NCBI RefSeq assembly: GCF_030269545.1
Contig: NZ_BSTN01000004.1
Coordinates: 62,001-126,000 of the forward strand
Length of the DNA stretch: 64,000 nucleotides
Source: Actinomadura sp. NBRC 104425
GTDB lineage: Bacteria > Actinomycetota > Actinomycetes > Streptosporangiales > Streptosporangiaceae
Direction of reading: 5' to 3'
Part shown: piece after piece, positions 49,194 through 57,653 of the stretch
How the letters are laid out: every line of letters begins with the position of its first letter
Position numbering within the stretch: position 1 is the first letter of the stretch
The notes under the pieces: generated by a model
Told to the model about the DNA's origin: nothing
The model's input: the letters and a program-made list of their open reading frames with translations, nothing else
Databases searched by the model: none
Translations under genes and position numbers: made by a program

Positions 49194-50651
49194 ATGGCGG
49201 CGGTGCGGAGCGGGCCACTGGGGCTGTTCGTCGGGGGGCGCCGGGTTCCGGCGCGGGACGGTGGCGCGGTGCAGGTGCGCAATCCCGCCACCGGCGAGCA
49301 CCTGGGCGCCGCGGCGCTGGCCTCGCCCGCCGACATCGACGACGCGGTCGCCGCCGCGCGCAAGGCGTTCGACGCGGGCGTGTGGGCGGGCACCGACCCG
49401 GCCCGGCGCGCCCAGGTGCTGCGCACCGCCGCCGACCTGCTGGAGCGGCGCGCCCCCGAGCTGGCCGCCGGCATCACCGCCGAGCTGGGCTGCCCGATCT
49501 GGTTCAGCGAACGCGCGCACGTGCCCAACCCCATCCGGCACCTGCGCTACTACGCCGACCTGGCCGAGACCTTCCGCTACGACGAGCGGCGCACCGACGG
49601 CGCCAACGCCAGCATCGTCACCCAGGAGCCGGTCGGGGTGGTCGCCGCGATCACCCCGTGGAACGGTCCGCTCAGCGCTCCGGCCCTCAAGGTCGCCCCG
49701 GCGCTGGCGGCCGGCTGCTCGGTGGTGCTCAAGCCGCCGCCCGAGACGCCGCTGACCGTGCACGCCATGGCCGACGCGCTGGCCGAGGCGGGGCTGCCCG
49801 AGGGAGTGCTCAGCATCGTGCCCGGCGACCGGGCCGCCGGGGAGCGGCTGGTCGCCCATCCCGGGATCGACAAGATCGCTTTCACCGGCAGCAGCGCCGC
49901 CGGCAAGAAGATCATGGCGGTGGCGGCCGAGCGGATCGCCCGCGTCACGCTGGAGCTGGGCGGCAAGTCGGCCGCGATCATCTGCGACGACGCCGACCTG
50001 GACGCCGTCGTCCCGGCGCTGCTGCCGATGGCGCTGCTGGTCAACGGCCAGGCGTGCATCGCCCAGACCCGGGTGCTGGTGCCGCGCCGCCGCCGGGACG
50101 AGATCGTCGCGGCGCTGGCCGAGGCGCTGCGCGCGCAGCGCCTCGGCGACCCCGCAGATCCCTCCACCACCGTCGGGCCGCTGATCAGCAAGGTGCAGCG
50201 CGACCGCGTCGCCGGCTACATCGCGACCGGCCGGGCCGAGGGCGCCCGCGTCGTCGTCGGCGGCGAGCGCGCCGAGCTGCCCGGCGAGCTGGCGCGCGGC
50301 TGGTTCGTCCCGCCCACGCTGCTGGACGGCGTCGACAACGGCATGCGCGTCGCCCAGGAGGAGATCTTCGGGCCGGTCCTGGCGGTGATCGAGTACGACG
50401 GCGACGACGAGGCCGTGGCGATCGCCAACGACTCGCGCTACGGGCTGTCCGGCTCGGTGTGGACACCGGACGAGGACCGCGCGCTGGCGATCGCCCGGCG
50501 CATCCGCACCGGCATGGTCAGCCTCAACGGGCGTCCCCAGGCGTTCGGCACCCCGTTCGGCGGCTACAAGGAGTCGGGCCTGGGCCGGGAGATGGGCCCG
50601 GAGGGGTTCCGGTCGTACCTGGAGACCAAGTCCATCGCCGTCGCCCCCTGA
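49194..50651 (+). CDS. aldehyde dehydrogenase
   Basis: 485 residues, full length. Catalytic Glu254 (LELGGKSA) and Cys288 (NGQACIAQTR) are present; ITPWNGP and FTGSSAAGKKI form the NAD(P) site; EEIFGPVLAVI and FGGYKESGLGREMG close the C-terminal part. It oxidises an aldehyde to the acid, possibly one released by retro-aldol cleavage or alcohol oxidation in the pathway (inference). GGAG precedes ATG 49194. First of three plus-strand genes, with two SDR genes behind it. Confidence 0.92.
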   Translation: MAAVRSGPLGLFVGGRRVPARDGGAVQVRNPATGEHLGAAALASPADIDDAVAAARKAFDAGVWAGTDPARRAQVLRTAADLLERRAPELAAGITAELGCPIWFSERAHVPNPIRHLRYYADLAETFRYDERRTDGANASIVTQEPVGVVAAITPWNGPLSAPALKVAPALAAGCSVVLKPPPETPLTVHAMADALAEAGLPEGVLSIVPGDRAAGERLVAHPGIDKIAFTGSSAAGKKIMAVAAERIARVTLELGGKSAAIICDDADLDAVVPALLPMALLVNGQACIAQTRVLVPRRRRDEIVAALAEALRAQRLGDPADPSTTVGPLISKVQRDRVAGYIATGRAEGARVVVGGERAELPGELARGWFVPPTLLDGVDNGMRVAQEEIFGPVLAVIEYDGDDEAVAIANDSRYGLSGSVWTPDEDRALAIARRIRTGMVSLNGRPQAFGTPFGGYKESGLGREMGPEGFRSYLETKSIAVAP

Positions 50652-50741
50652 CCGGGCCTGGACGCCCGCTTTTTCCGCACACCCCTGTGCGACCTCCGCG
50701 CGTGACACCCCCGCGCGCGGCAGACCGACCGAGGAGGGTCA

Positions 50742-51590
50742 ATGTCAGGACGGCTGGCCGGGAAGGTCGCGGTCATCACCGGCGGCGCGAGCGGGATCGG
50801 CGAGGGCACCGCCCGCCTGTTCCACGCCGAGGGCGCCCGCGTCGTCATCGCCGACGTGCAGGAGGGGCCCGGCGAGGCGCTGGCCGCCGCCCTGGGGGAG
50901 GGCGCGGTGTTCGTGCGCACCGACGTCTCCCGCGAGGACGACGTGGCCGCCCTGGTCGACACCGCCGTCGAACGGTTCGGCCGTCTGGACGTGATGTTCA
51001 ACAACGCCGGGGTGATGGGCGCCCTCGGCCCGATCGACCGCACCCGGATGCCGGACGCCGACCTGACCATCGCCGTCAACCTGCGCGGCGCGCTGTGCGG
51101 GATGAAGCACGCCGCGCGGGTGATGAAGCCGCGGCGCAGCGGGGTGATCCTGTCCACCTCCAGCCCCGCCGGGGTGCTCGGCGGCGTCGGCCCGCACGTC
51201 TACAGCGCGGTCAAGGCCGGGATCATCGGGCTGTCCAACTCGGTCGCCGCCGAGCTGCGCCGGTTCGGCGTGCGGTGCAACGTGATCGTGCCCGGCGCCG
51301 TCGTGTCGGCCATGACCGCCGGTCTGGTGGCCGGGGGCGCCGACGACCTGGGCGGGGCCGAGCGCGCGCTCGGCGAGACGGCGTACATGGACCGGCCGCT
51401 GCGTCCCGCCGACGTCGCCGCCGGGGCGCTCTATCTGGCGAGCGACGAGGCGTCCCACGTCACCGGCATCGTGCTGCCGGTCGACGCGGGTATGACCGGC
51501 GCCGGAGGCCACTCGCCCTTCGCCGGCGGCCGCTACGAGGAGCCGACCGCGCTGTTCGAAGCCGGCCGACGCGTGCCCGCCGGCGACTGA
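50742..51590 (+). CDS. short-chain dehydrogenase/reductase
   Basis: 282-residue classical SDR. TGGASGIG (about residues 14-21), IADVQ after beta-2 (NAD-type), NNAG, Ser in STSSPAGV and YSAVK are intact. A C-terminal tail of about 30 residues (GGHSPFAGGRYEEPT) extends beyond the usual VDAGMT end and may shape the substrate pocket. GGAGGG precedes ATG 50742. Likely an alcohol or hydroxysteroid-type dehydrogenase; substrate unknown. Confidence 0.87.
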   Translation: MSGRLAGKVAVITGGASGIGEGTARLFHAEGARVVIADVQEGPGEALAAALGEGAVFVRTDVSREDDVAALVDTAVERFGRLDVMFNNAGVMGALGPIDRTRMPDADLTIAVNLRGALCGMKHAARVMKPRRSGVILSTSSPAGVLGGVGPHVYSAVKAGIIGLSNSVAAELRRFGVRCNVIVPGAVVSAMTAGLVAGGADDLGGAERALGETAYMDRPLRPADVAAGALYLASDEASHVTGIVLPVDAGMTGAGGHSPFAGGRYEEPTALFEAGRRVPAGD

Positions 51591-51671
51591 CCGCGGCCGC
51601 GGCGGGCGGGGGATGCCGGTCGGTCGCCGGGCGCGGCGCGCACACCTTCCAACAGCAGAACGGAGACCGAC

Positions 51672-52460
51672 ATGCTCACGGACAAGCGTGTGCTCGTGAC
51701 CGGCGCGGGCGCCGGCATGGGACGGGAGATCGCCGTGGAGGCCGCCCGGCAGGGCGCCGCGTTCGTGGCCGTGGCCGACATCGACCTCGCCGCCGCCGAG
51801 GAGACCGCCGCCGCCGTCGGCGAGGCCGGCGCGCGGGGCCTGCCGATCCGGGTGGACCTGGCGGACGCGGCGCAGGTCGCGGACATGGTCGAGACGGCCG
51901 CCGCGGCGGCGGGCGGCCTGGACACCCTGGTCAACAACGCCGGGGTGATGGACGGCGCGGTCGCCCCCGGCGCCACGTTCGAGACGCTGCCCGAGGACGC
52001 CTGGGACAGGGTGTACGCGGTCAACGTCAAGGCCGTGTGGGTGGCGACCAAGGCGGCGGCCCCGCACCTGCGGGCGTCGGGGCGCGGTCCCTCGGTGGTG
52101 AACGCCGCGTCCGTCGCGGGGATGACGGGCTACCCGGCCGCGGCCTACACCTCCAGCAAGGGCGCCGTCATCCAGCTCACCCGGGCCGCCGCGATCGCGC
52201 TGGCGCCCGAGGTGCGCTGCAACGCCTACTGCCCGGGCTCCATCGAGACGCCGATGAGCCGCGCGCACCTGGCGGCCGCGCCGGACCGGGAGGCCAGGCT
52301 GCGGGAGATGACGGGCGCGCACCTGATCCCCCGGTTCGGGCGGCCGGCGGAGGTGGCCAAGGTCGTCTGCTTCCTGGCCTGTGACGACGCCTCGTTCCTC
52401 ACCGGTGGGATCTTCCCGGTGGACGGCGGCACCACCGCCTGGCGCGGCCTGCGCACCTAG
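51672..52460 (+). CDS. short-chain dehydrogenase/reductase
   Basis: 262-residue classical SDR: TGAGAGMG, VADID (NAD-type), NNAGVMDG, Ser in NAASVAGM, YTSSK and the C-terminal FPVDGGT. An upstream purine-rich GGAGA precedes ATG 51672. It follows the previous SDR by 81 bp; the two are unlike in sequence, so they probably act at different steps and are not a recent duplication. Confidence 0.87.
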   Translation: MLTDKRVLVTGAGAGMGREIAVEAARQGAAFVAVADIDLAAAEETAAAVGEAGARGLPIRVDLADAAQVADMVETAAAAAGGLDTLVNNAGVMDGAVAPGATFETLPEDAWDRVYAVNVKAVWVATKAAAPHLRASGRGPSVVNAASVAGMTGYPAAAYTSSKGAVIQLTRAAAIALAPEVRCNAYCPGSIETPMSRAHLAAAPDREARLREMTGAHLIPRFGRPAEVAKVVCFLACDDASFLTGGIFPVDGGTTAWRGLRT

Positions 52461-52515
52461 CGTGCGCACGTTCCTCACCTGGCCATATTTCCTTCGATTC
52501 ATGCGCATAGAACTC

Positions 52516-52544
52516 TTGACCTGGACGTAATACAGGCGAATCAT
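52516..52544 (+). promoter_or_regulatory. possible promoter of the TRAP transporter operon
   Basis: TTGACC (52516-52521) and AATCAT (52539-52544), 17 bp apart, lie in a short AT-rich stretch 35-60 bases before the binding-protein gene. CATATT (52542-52547) is an alternative -10. The words GATTCAT and GAATCAT flank the region. Confidence 0.4.
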
Positions 52545-52578
52545 ATTCATCATCTTTTCCCGAGCGACGGAGTGGAAC

Positions 52579-53868
52579 ATGGTCGCTAACAGCGGTGGCC
52601 GGGGCGTGCGCGCAGTCGCCCTCGCCCTGGGCGCATGCAGCGTCCTCGCACTGTCGGCGTGCGCCGACACCCAAGGCGGCGGGGCCGGTGGCGGTGGAGG
52701 CAAGGGCGTTCCCGCGGGGGCCACCATCGAGCAGTACAAGGCGGCCTTCGCCGACGTCGAACCGATCAAGCTGACCACCCAGTCCCCGTCCCCCAAGGGC
52801 TCGGTCACCGGCAAGAACGTCGAGGACTACCTCAAGGCCGTCACCGAGTGGTCCGGCGGCAAGATCACCTTCGAGGTGACCTACTCCAACGGCGTCGCCC
52901 CGCCCGCCGAGGTGGACGACGCCCTGGTGGACGGCCGGCTGGACATCGGCCAGGTGCTGCCGATCTACGAGCCCTCGGAGTACCCGGCCAACGCGGCGCT
53001 GATCCAGGCGAGCTTCGTGTCCAACCAGACGCCGATCGCCGGGACGCTGCAGTCCAACGCCTGGCCCAACGAGGTGGCCTTCAAGACGCCCGAGATCACC
53101 GAGGAGTTCGAGAAGAAGGGCATCAAGCTGATGGTGCCCTACTACGACTCGGGCGCCAACGTGATGTTCTGCCGCAAGCCCCGCCGCGACCTGGCCTCGC
53201 TCAAGGGCGTGCAGACCGCCTCCGGCGGCCAGGCGCAGAACACCGAGCTGACCGCGCTGGGCGCCGCGCCCGCGTCGGTGCCCTACACCGAGCAGTTCGA
53301 GAGCCTGCAGCGCGGCGTGGTCGACTGCACCGTCTCCAGCTTCACCGTCGGGGTGCTCGGCGGGTTCGTCAAGGTCGCGCCGAACGTGACCATCGACCCC
53401 GCCGCCGGGTTCGCGCTGGCCCCCGGCGGCATGGCGATCAACCAGCAGACCTGGGACGGGCTGCCGCTGGTCGCCCGCCAGCTGCTGTGGGACCGGCTGG
53501 ACGTCTTCCTGAGCTCCAACATCGAGGGCAAGATCTGGCCGAACATCGCGCAGGCCGTCTCCGAGGCCAAGGCGGCGGGCGGCTCGGTCGGCCCGTTCTC
53601 CGACGACGCCCGCAAGGCCATGACCGCGGCCAACACCCGCATGCTGAACGACCTGCGGACCAAGGCCAAGGTGGACGACCCCGGCGCGTTCGTGACGAAC
53701 ATCCAGTCGGCCGCCGACCGGTGGCTGAAGGAGGCGCAGGCCGTCGGGCCGAAGGAGACCGTGGCCCACGCCGACTTCGATAAGTGGTACAAGTCCGGCA
53801 AAGTGGACGTGGATCGCTACATCCAGCAGGTCTACCAGCAGATCTTCCTGCCGCACCGCCCGTCCTGA
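52579..53868 (+). CDS. TRAP transporter solute-binding lipoprotein (DctP-type)
   Basis: 429 residues. A signal peptide ends in the lipobox LSAC (lipidated Cys near residue 28), followed by a Gly-rich tether and a DctP-type domain. Ligand-binding features include the Arg in MFCRKPRRDLASLKGVQ, the usual place for the carboxylate-binding arginine of TRAP proteins. It captures an organic acid outside the cell for import with Na+. It is followed by DctQ and DctM genes, completing a tripartite transporter, and then by the P450 operon, so the imported compound is probably the pathway substrate (inference). Confidence 0.87.
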   Translation: MVANSGGRGVRAVALALGACSVLALSACADTQGGGAGGGGGKGVPAGATIEQYKAAFADVEPIKLTTQSPSPKGSVTGKNVEDYLKAVTEWSGGKITFEVTYSNGVAPPAEVDDALVDGRLDIGQVLPIYEPSEYPANAALIQASFVSNQTPIAGTLQSNAWPNEVAFKTPEITEEFEKKGIKLMVPYYDSGANVMFCRKPRRDLASLKGVQTASGGQAQNTELTALGAAPASVPYTEQFESLQRGVVDCTVSSFTVGVLGGFVKVAPNVTIDPAAGFALAPGGMAINQQTWDGLPLVARQLLWDRLDVFLSSNIEGKIWPNIAQAVSEAKAAGGSVGPFSDDARKAMTAANTRMLNDLRTKAKVDDPGAFVTNIQSAADRWLKEAQAVGPKETVAHADFDKWYKSGKVDVDRYIQQVYQQIFLPHRPS

Positions 53869-53907
53869 CCGCCCGTTCTGACCGCCCGTTCTGACCGCAC
53901 GTCTTGG
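53856..53907 (+). repeat. four-copy 13-bp tandem repeat spanning the dctP-like stop codon
   Basis: Units CCGCCCGTCCTGA, CCGCCCGTTCTGA (twice) and CCGCACGTCTTGG are adjacent. The TGA of the first unit is the stop codon of the binding-protein gene; the second and third units repeat a TGA. Confidence 0.9.
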
Positions 53908-53962
53908 CCGCCGCGCCCCGCCGCGGCGGCCCAACCCACCCCACCTTCGCCATGGAGCCGCC

Positions 53963-54577
53963 ATGAGCGCACCATCCCACCCCGCTGCCGACGGCCGGCC
54001 CGAGCACGCGCCGGACGCCGCGTCCCGCAGGTTCCGGCTGGACGTGGCCGTGATCGAGGTGGCGGCCGTGGCCGTGACCTTCGTGATGATGCTGCACATC
54101 ACGGTCAACGCCCTGCTGCGGTCGTTCGCCGACCGGCCGGTGCCCAACACGCTGGAGATCGTGCAGTACTGGTACCTGCCGGTCGTCGCCTTCCTCGGCT
54201 TCGTCGCCGCCCAGCACCGCGGCCAGCACATCGCGGCCGACCTGCTGTTCGAGCGGCTGCCCCAGGCGGGGCGGCGCCCGGTGCTGGCGGTGGTGCTGGC
54301 CGCCTGCTGCGCGCTGGCCGCGGGCTTCGCCTGGTACGGCTGGCAGGAGGCCCTGCACGCCTACGAGATCAAGAAGACGGCGGGGGTGAGCGAGGTCCCC
54401 GCCTGGCCGACGTACTTTCTGGTCCCGCTCGCCTTCGCCGGGCTGACCGCGCAGTTCGCCGCGGCCGCCGTGCGGGCCGCGCTGCGCCCGGTCACCGGCC
54501 CCGCCACCACCGACCCCGACGAGGCGGCCGTCCTGCAGGAGCTGTCGGCCGCCGAGAACAAGGAGGCCCGGTCATGA
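53963..54577 (+). CDS. TRAP transporter small permease (DctQ-type)
   Basis: 204 residues with four transmembrane helices: VAVIEVAAVAVTFVMMLHI, YWYLPVVAFLGFVAA, VLAVVLAACCALAAGF and YFLVPLAFAGLTAQF. QHRGQHIAADLLFERL is the conserved loop of the DctQ family. It links the binding protein to the large permease. Its stop overlaps the DctM start (ATGA). Confidence 0.87.
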   Translation: MSAPSHPAADGRPEHAPDAASRRFRLDVAVIEVAAVAVTFVMMLHITVNALLRSFADRPVPNTLEIVQYWYLPVVAFLGFVAAQHRGQHIAADLLFERLPQAGRRPVLAVVLAACCALAAGFAWYGWQEALHAYEIKKTAGVSEVPAWPTYFLVPLAFAGLTAQFAAAAVRAALRPVTGPATTDPDEAAVLQELSAAENKEARS

Positions 54578-56118
54578 CCGAACCGGCCACGCGCACCGTC
54601 GGCGCCCCGGCCGGCGCCGAGGACCCCGGCGGCGACGGCCGGGAAGGCGCCTCGGAGATGCGGTCCTGGATCGTCCTCGTCCTGACCGCGGCGGCCGTGG
54701 TGGGCTCCACCGTCGCGCTGTTCCTGCCGCTGGTGCCCGAGGCGATCGGCGCGCTGGCCTGTGCGCTGATGCTCGTGCTGATCTTCCTGCGGATGCCGGT
54801 GGCGATCGCGATGACGATCCCGGCGCTGCTCGGCGTGCACGCGCTGCGCGGATGGCCGCTGGTGGAGAGCACCCTGACGACGCTGCCCTACCAGCAGGTG
54901 GCGAACTGGACGCTGAGCGTCGTGCCCATGTTCATCCTCATGGGCCTGCTGCTGTGGCGGGCCGGGCTCACCGAGAGCCTGTACTCGGTCGGCCGGATGT
55001 GGCTGGGCTGGCTGCCGGGCGGGCTGGCCGTCGGCACCAACCTGGCGGGCGCGGGCCTGGCGTCGGTGAGCGGCTCCTCGGTCGGGACGACCTACGCCCT
55101 GGCCCGCATCGGCATCCCCGAGATGCTCAAGGCCGGGTACGACAGGCGGCTGGCGATCGGGTCGGTCGTGGTCGCGGGGCTGCCGGGCCAGCTCATCCCG
55201 CCGAGCATCATGCTGGTCATCTACGCCGGGATCGCCGAGGTGCCCATCGGGCCGCAGCTGCTGGCCGGCATCGGCCCGGGCCTGCTGGTCGCGGCCCTGT
55301 TCACCGTCATGATCGTGCTGTTCGCGCGGCGCTGGGCGGGGACGGGGGCGGCGGCCGAAGCGGCGGCCCGGGCGGCCTCCGGCGCGGCCTTGGGTGCGGC
55401 CTCTGCACCCGCGGCGACCTGGCGGGACAGGTTCGTCGGGCTGGTGAGCATCTGGCCCGTCCCGCTGCTGATCGTGCTGATCGTGGTGGGCATGTTCTCC
55501 GGCGTGTTCACCGCCACCGAGGCGGGGGCCGTCGCCGCGCTGGTGTCGCTGCTGGTCACGCTGGTGTGGCGGCGCGGCTCGGGCGCCTGGCGGGCGGTGG
55601 CCGACGCCGCGACCGGCACCGTGGCCAGCGTCGGCGCGATCTTCTTCATGCTGATCGGCGTCGAGGCGCTGTCGCGGATGCTGACCCTGACCGGGATCAG
55701 CAACGGGTTCGCCGAGCTGGTGGAGGGGCTGAACCTCAACCGGGTGAGCTTCCTGCTGCTGATGACGGTGGTCTACGTCGTGCTCGGCACCTTCATGGAG
55801 CCGCTGCCGATGATGGTGCTGACCATCCCCATCCTCATGCCGACGCTCAAGGCGCTGGACATCTCCCTGCTCTGGTACGGGGTGTTCGCGGTGTTCATGG
55901 GAGAGCTGGCCGTGGTGACGCCGCCGGTCGGCATCCTGGCCTTCATCATCTACAGCATCACCAAGGACCCGCAGGTCAACCAGGGTCAGAGCATCAGCAT
56001 GAACGACGTGTTCCGGGCGGTGTGGTGGTTCATGCCGATGGCGATCATCGTCACGCTGGTCCTGATCTTCTTCCCGCAGATCGCGACGTTCATCCCCGGC
56101 CTGGCGTCGGGCGAGTGA
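54574..56118 (+). CDS. TRAP transporter large permease (DctM-type)
   Basis: 514 residues with about twelve hydrophobic helices. DctM signatures: FILMGLLLWRAGLTESLY, GAGLASVSGSSVGTTYALARIGIPEM, LPGQLIPPSIMLVIYAGI and LGTFMEPLPMMVLTIPILMP. An Ala-rich insert (about residues 255-280) separates the two halves. It carries the substrate inward with sodium. It ends 55 bp before the P450 gene on the same strand. Confidence 0.9.
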   Translation: MTEPATRTVGAPAGAEDPGGDGREGASEMRSWIVLVLTAAAVVGSTVALFLPLVPEAIGALACALMLVLIFLRMPVAIAMTIPALLGVHALRGWPLVESTLTTLPYQQVANWTLSVVPMFILMGLLLWRAGLTESLYSVGRMWLGWLPGGLAVGTNLAGAGLASVSGSSVGTTYALARIGIPEMLKAGYDRRLAIGSVVVAGLPGQLIPPSIMLVIYAGIAEVPIGPQLLAGIGPGLLVAALFTVMIVLFARRWAGTGAAAEAAARAASGAALGAASAPAATWRDRFVGLVSIWPVPLLIVLIVVGMFSGVFTATEAGAVAALVSLLVTLVWRRGSGAWRAVADAATGTVASVGAIFFMLIGVEALSRMLTLTGISNGFAELVEGLNLNRVSFLLLMTVVYVVLGTFMEPLPMMVLTIPILMPTLKALDISLLWYGVFAVFMGELAVVTPPVGILAFIIYSITKDPQVNQGQSISMNDVFRAVWWFMPMAIIVTLVLIFFPQIATFIPGLASGE

Positions 56119-56173
56119 CGAGTTCTCGTCCCGCGGGACCCGAGCGACAACCGAACGACGAAGGAATCCCCCG

Positions 56174-57415
56174 ATGAGCGAGACCAGGCAGCGGACCGGG
56201 CCGGACGACGCGCCCGGGGTCCGGACGATGCGCGGCTGCCCCGTCAGCCACACCGAGTACGGCGAGGACTCGGAGCTGTACGGGCACTACGCCCTGCTGG
56301 ACGCCGAACGCGAGGCCGCCCGGTTCCACTTCAACGACACCCGGCCGCGCGGTTTTTGGATGCTGCAGCGCTATGACGACGTGCTGGAGGGCTTCCAGAA
56401 CCACGCGGTGTGGACGACACGCGTGCGCAGCGCGCTGAACCCCGAGCCGGGCATCGCGCTGCTGCCGCAGGACCTCAACGGCAAGGAGCACGCCAAGCTG
56501 CGGCGCGTCCTCAACCCGTTCTTCTCCCCGGCGGCGGTGCGGCGGATGGAGCCGCTGGCGCACAGCCGCTGCGTCGAACTGGTGGAGGAGGTCCGGCCCA
56601 AGGGCGGCTGCGACTTCGTCGCCGAGTTCGCCATCCGCTACCCGACCGACCTGTTCCTGTCCCTGCTGGGCCTTCCGGTCGCCGACGGCGAGTTCTTCCT
56701 GCCCTGGTCGGAGACGCTGTTCGCGGGCTTCTTCGGCGGCGACCCCAAGGCGGCCGCCGAGGCCCGCCGCAACATCCTGGAGTACTTCGACCAGGCGGTG
56801 AACGAGCGCCGCGCCGCACCCCGCGACCCGGCCGAGGACATGGTGACGCGGCTGGTGCAGGCGCGGATCGACGGCGAGCCGCTGTCCCAGGAGGACATCC
56901 TCACCATCTGCATGACGCTGATGCTGGCGGGGCTGGACACCACCCGCAGCGCGCTCGGCTTCATCTTCACCCACCTGGCCCGGCACGAGGAGGACCGGCG
57001 GCGGATCATCGCCGAACCCGAGCTGGCGCCCGCCGCGGTCGAGGAGTTCCTGCGCATGTACCCGCTGGTCATCCAGGCGGGCCGCGAGGTGCAGGAGCCG
57101 CAGGACTTCCACGGCCTGCCGCTGGAGAAGGGCGACGTCGTCTGGCTGGGCATCGCCTCGGCCAACCGCGACCCCCGCAAGTTCCCCGACCCCGACCGGT
57201 TCGTGCTGGGCCGCGAGGGCGTCAACCAGAACCTGGCGTTCGGCGCCGGCCCGCACCGCTGCCTGGGCATGCACCTGGCCCGCCTCGAGCTGGCGGTGGT
57301 GCTGCGCGAGTGGCACGCCCGCATCCCCGACTACCGGATCCGGCCGGGCGTGACGCTGACCGAGCGGGGCGGCCAGCTCACCATGCCGACGCTGCCCCTG
57401 GAATGGGAGGTCTGA
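56174..57415 (+). CDS. cytochrome P450
   Basis: 413-residue bacterial P450. The heme-ligand loop FGAGPHRCLGMHLA holds Cys363; the I-helix oxygen-activation motif is LMLAGLDTTRSALGF; the K-helix ExxR is EEFLR. It hydroxylates a C-H bond using electrons from a ferredoxin; the [3Fe-4S]-type ferredoxin encoded four bases downstream is the obvious donor. Being directly behind the TRAP importer, it may catalyse the first attack on the imported acid (inference). Confidence 0.93.
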   Translation: MSETRQRTGPDDAPGVRTMRGCPVSHTEYGEDSELYGHYALLDAEREAARFHFNDTRPRGFWMLQRYDDVLEGFQNHAVWTTRVRSALNPEPGIALLPQDLNGKEHAKLRRVLNPFFSPAAVRRMEPLAHSRCVELVEEVRPKGGCDFVAEFAIRYPTDLFLSLLGLPVADGEFFLPWSETLFAGFFGGDPKAAAEARRNILEYFDQAVNERRAAPRDPAEDMVTRLVQARIDGEPLSQEDILTICMTLMLAGLDTTRSALGFIFTHLARHEEDRRRIIAEPELAPAAVEEFLRMYPLVIQAGREVQEPQDFHGLPLEKGDVVWLGIASANRDPRKFPDPDRFVLGREGVNQNLAFGAGPHRCLGMHLARLELAVVLREWHARIPDYRIRPGVTLTERGGQLTMPTLPLEWEV

Positions 57416-57419
57416 AGGA

Positions 57420-57653
57420 ATGTTCCTGTCGATCGACGCGGACCGGTGCATGGGGCACGGCCGCTGCTACTCGGTGGCCGAGGGGCTGCTGTCCGACGAC
57501 GACGAGGGCTTCGTCGCCCAGCGCGGGCAGACCATCGAGGTCCCGGACGGGCTGCTGCCGGACGCGCGGGAGGCGGCCAGCGCCTGCCCCGAGCGGGCGA
57601 TCTCCCTGCGCGAGGCCTCCCGTCCGCTGGGCGGCGCCGGTGCCGATGCTTGA
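57420..57653 (+). CDS. [3Fe-4S]-type ferredoxin
   Basis: 77 residues. Cysteines in CMGHGRC and in ACPERAI give a three-Cys pattern (CxxxxxC ... CP), typical of the small [3Fe-4S] ferredoxins paired with actinobacterial P450s. It transfers electrons from a reductase to the P450 encoded just upstream. GAAGGA precedes ATG 57420. Its end overlaps the next gene by 8 bases. Confidence 0.93.
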   Translation: MFLSIDADRCMGHGRCYSVAEGLLSDDDEGFVAQRGQTIEVPDGLLPDAREAASACPERAISLREASRPLGGAGADA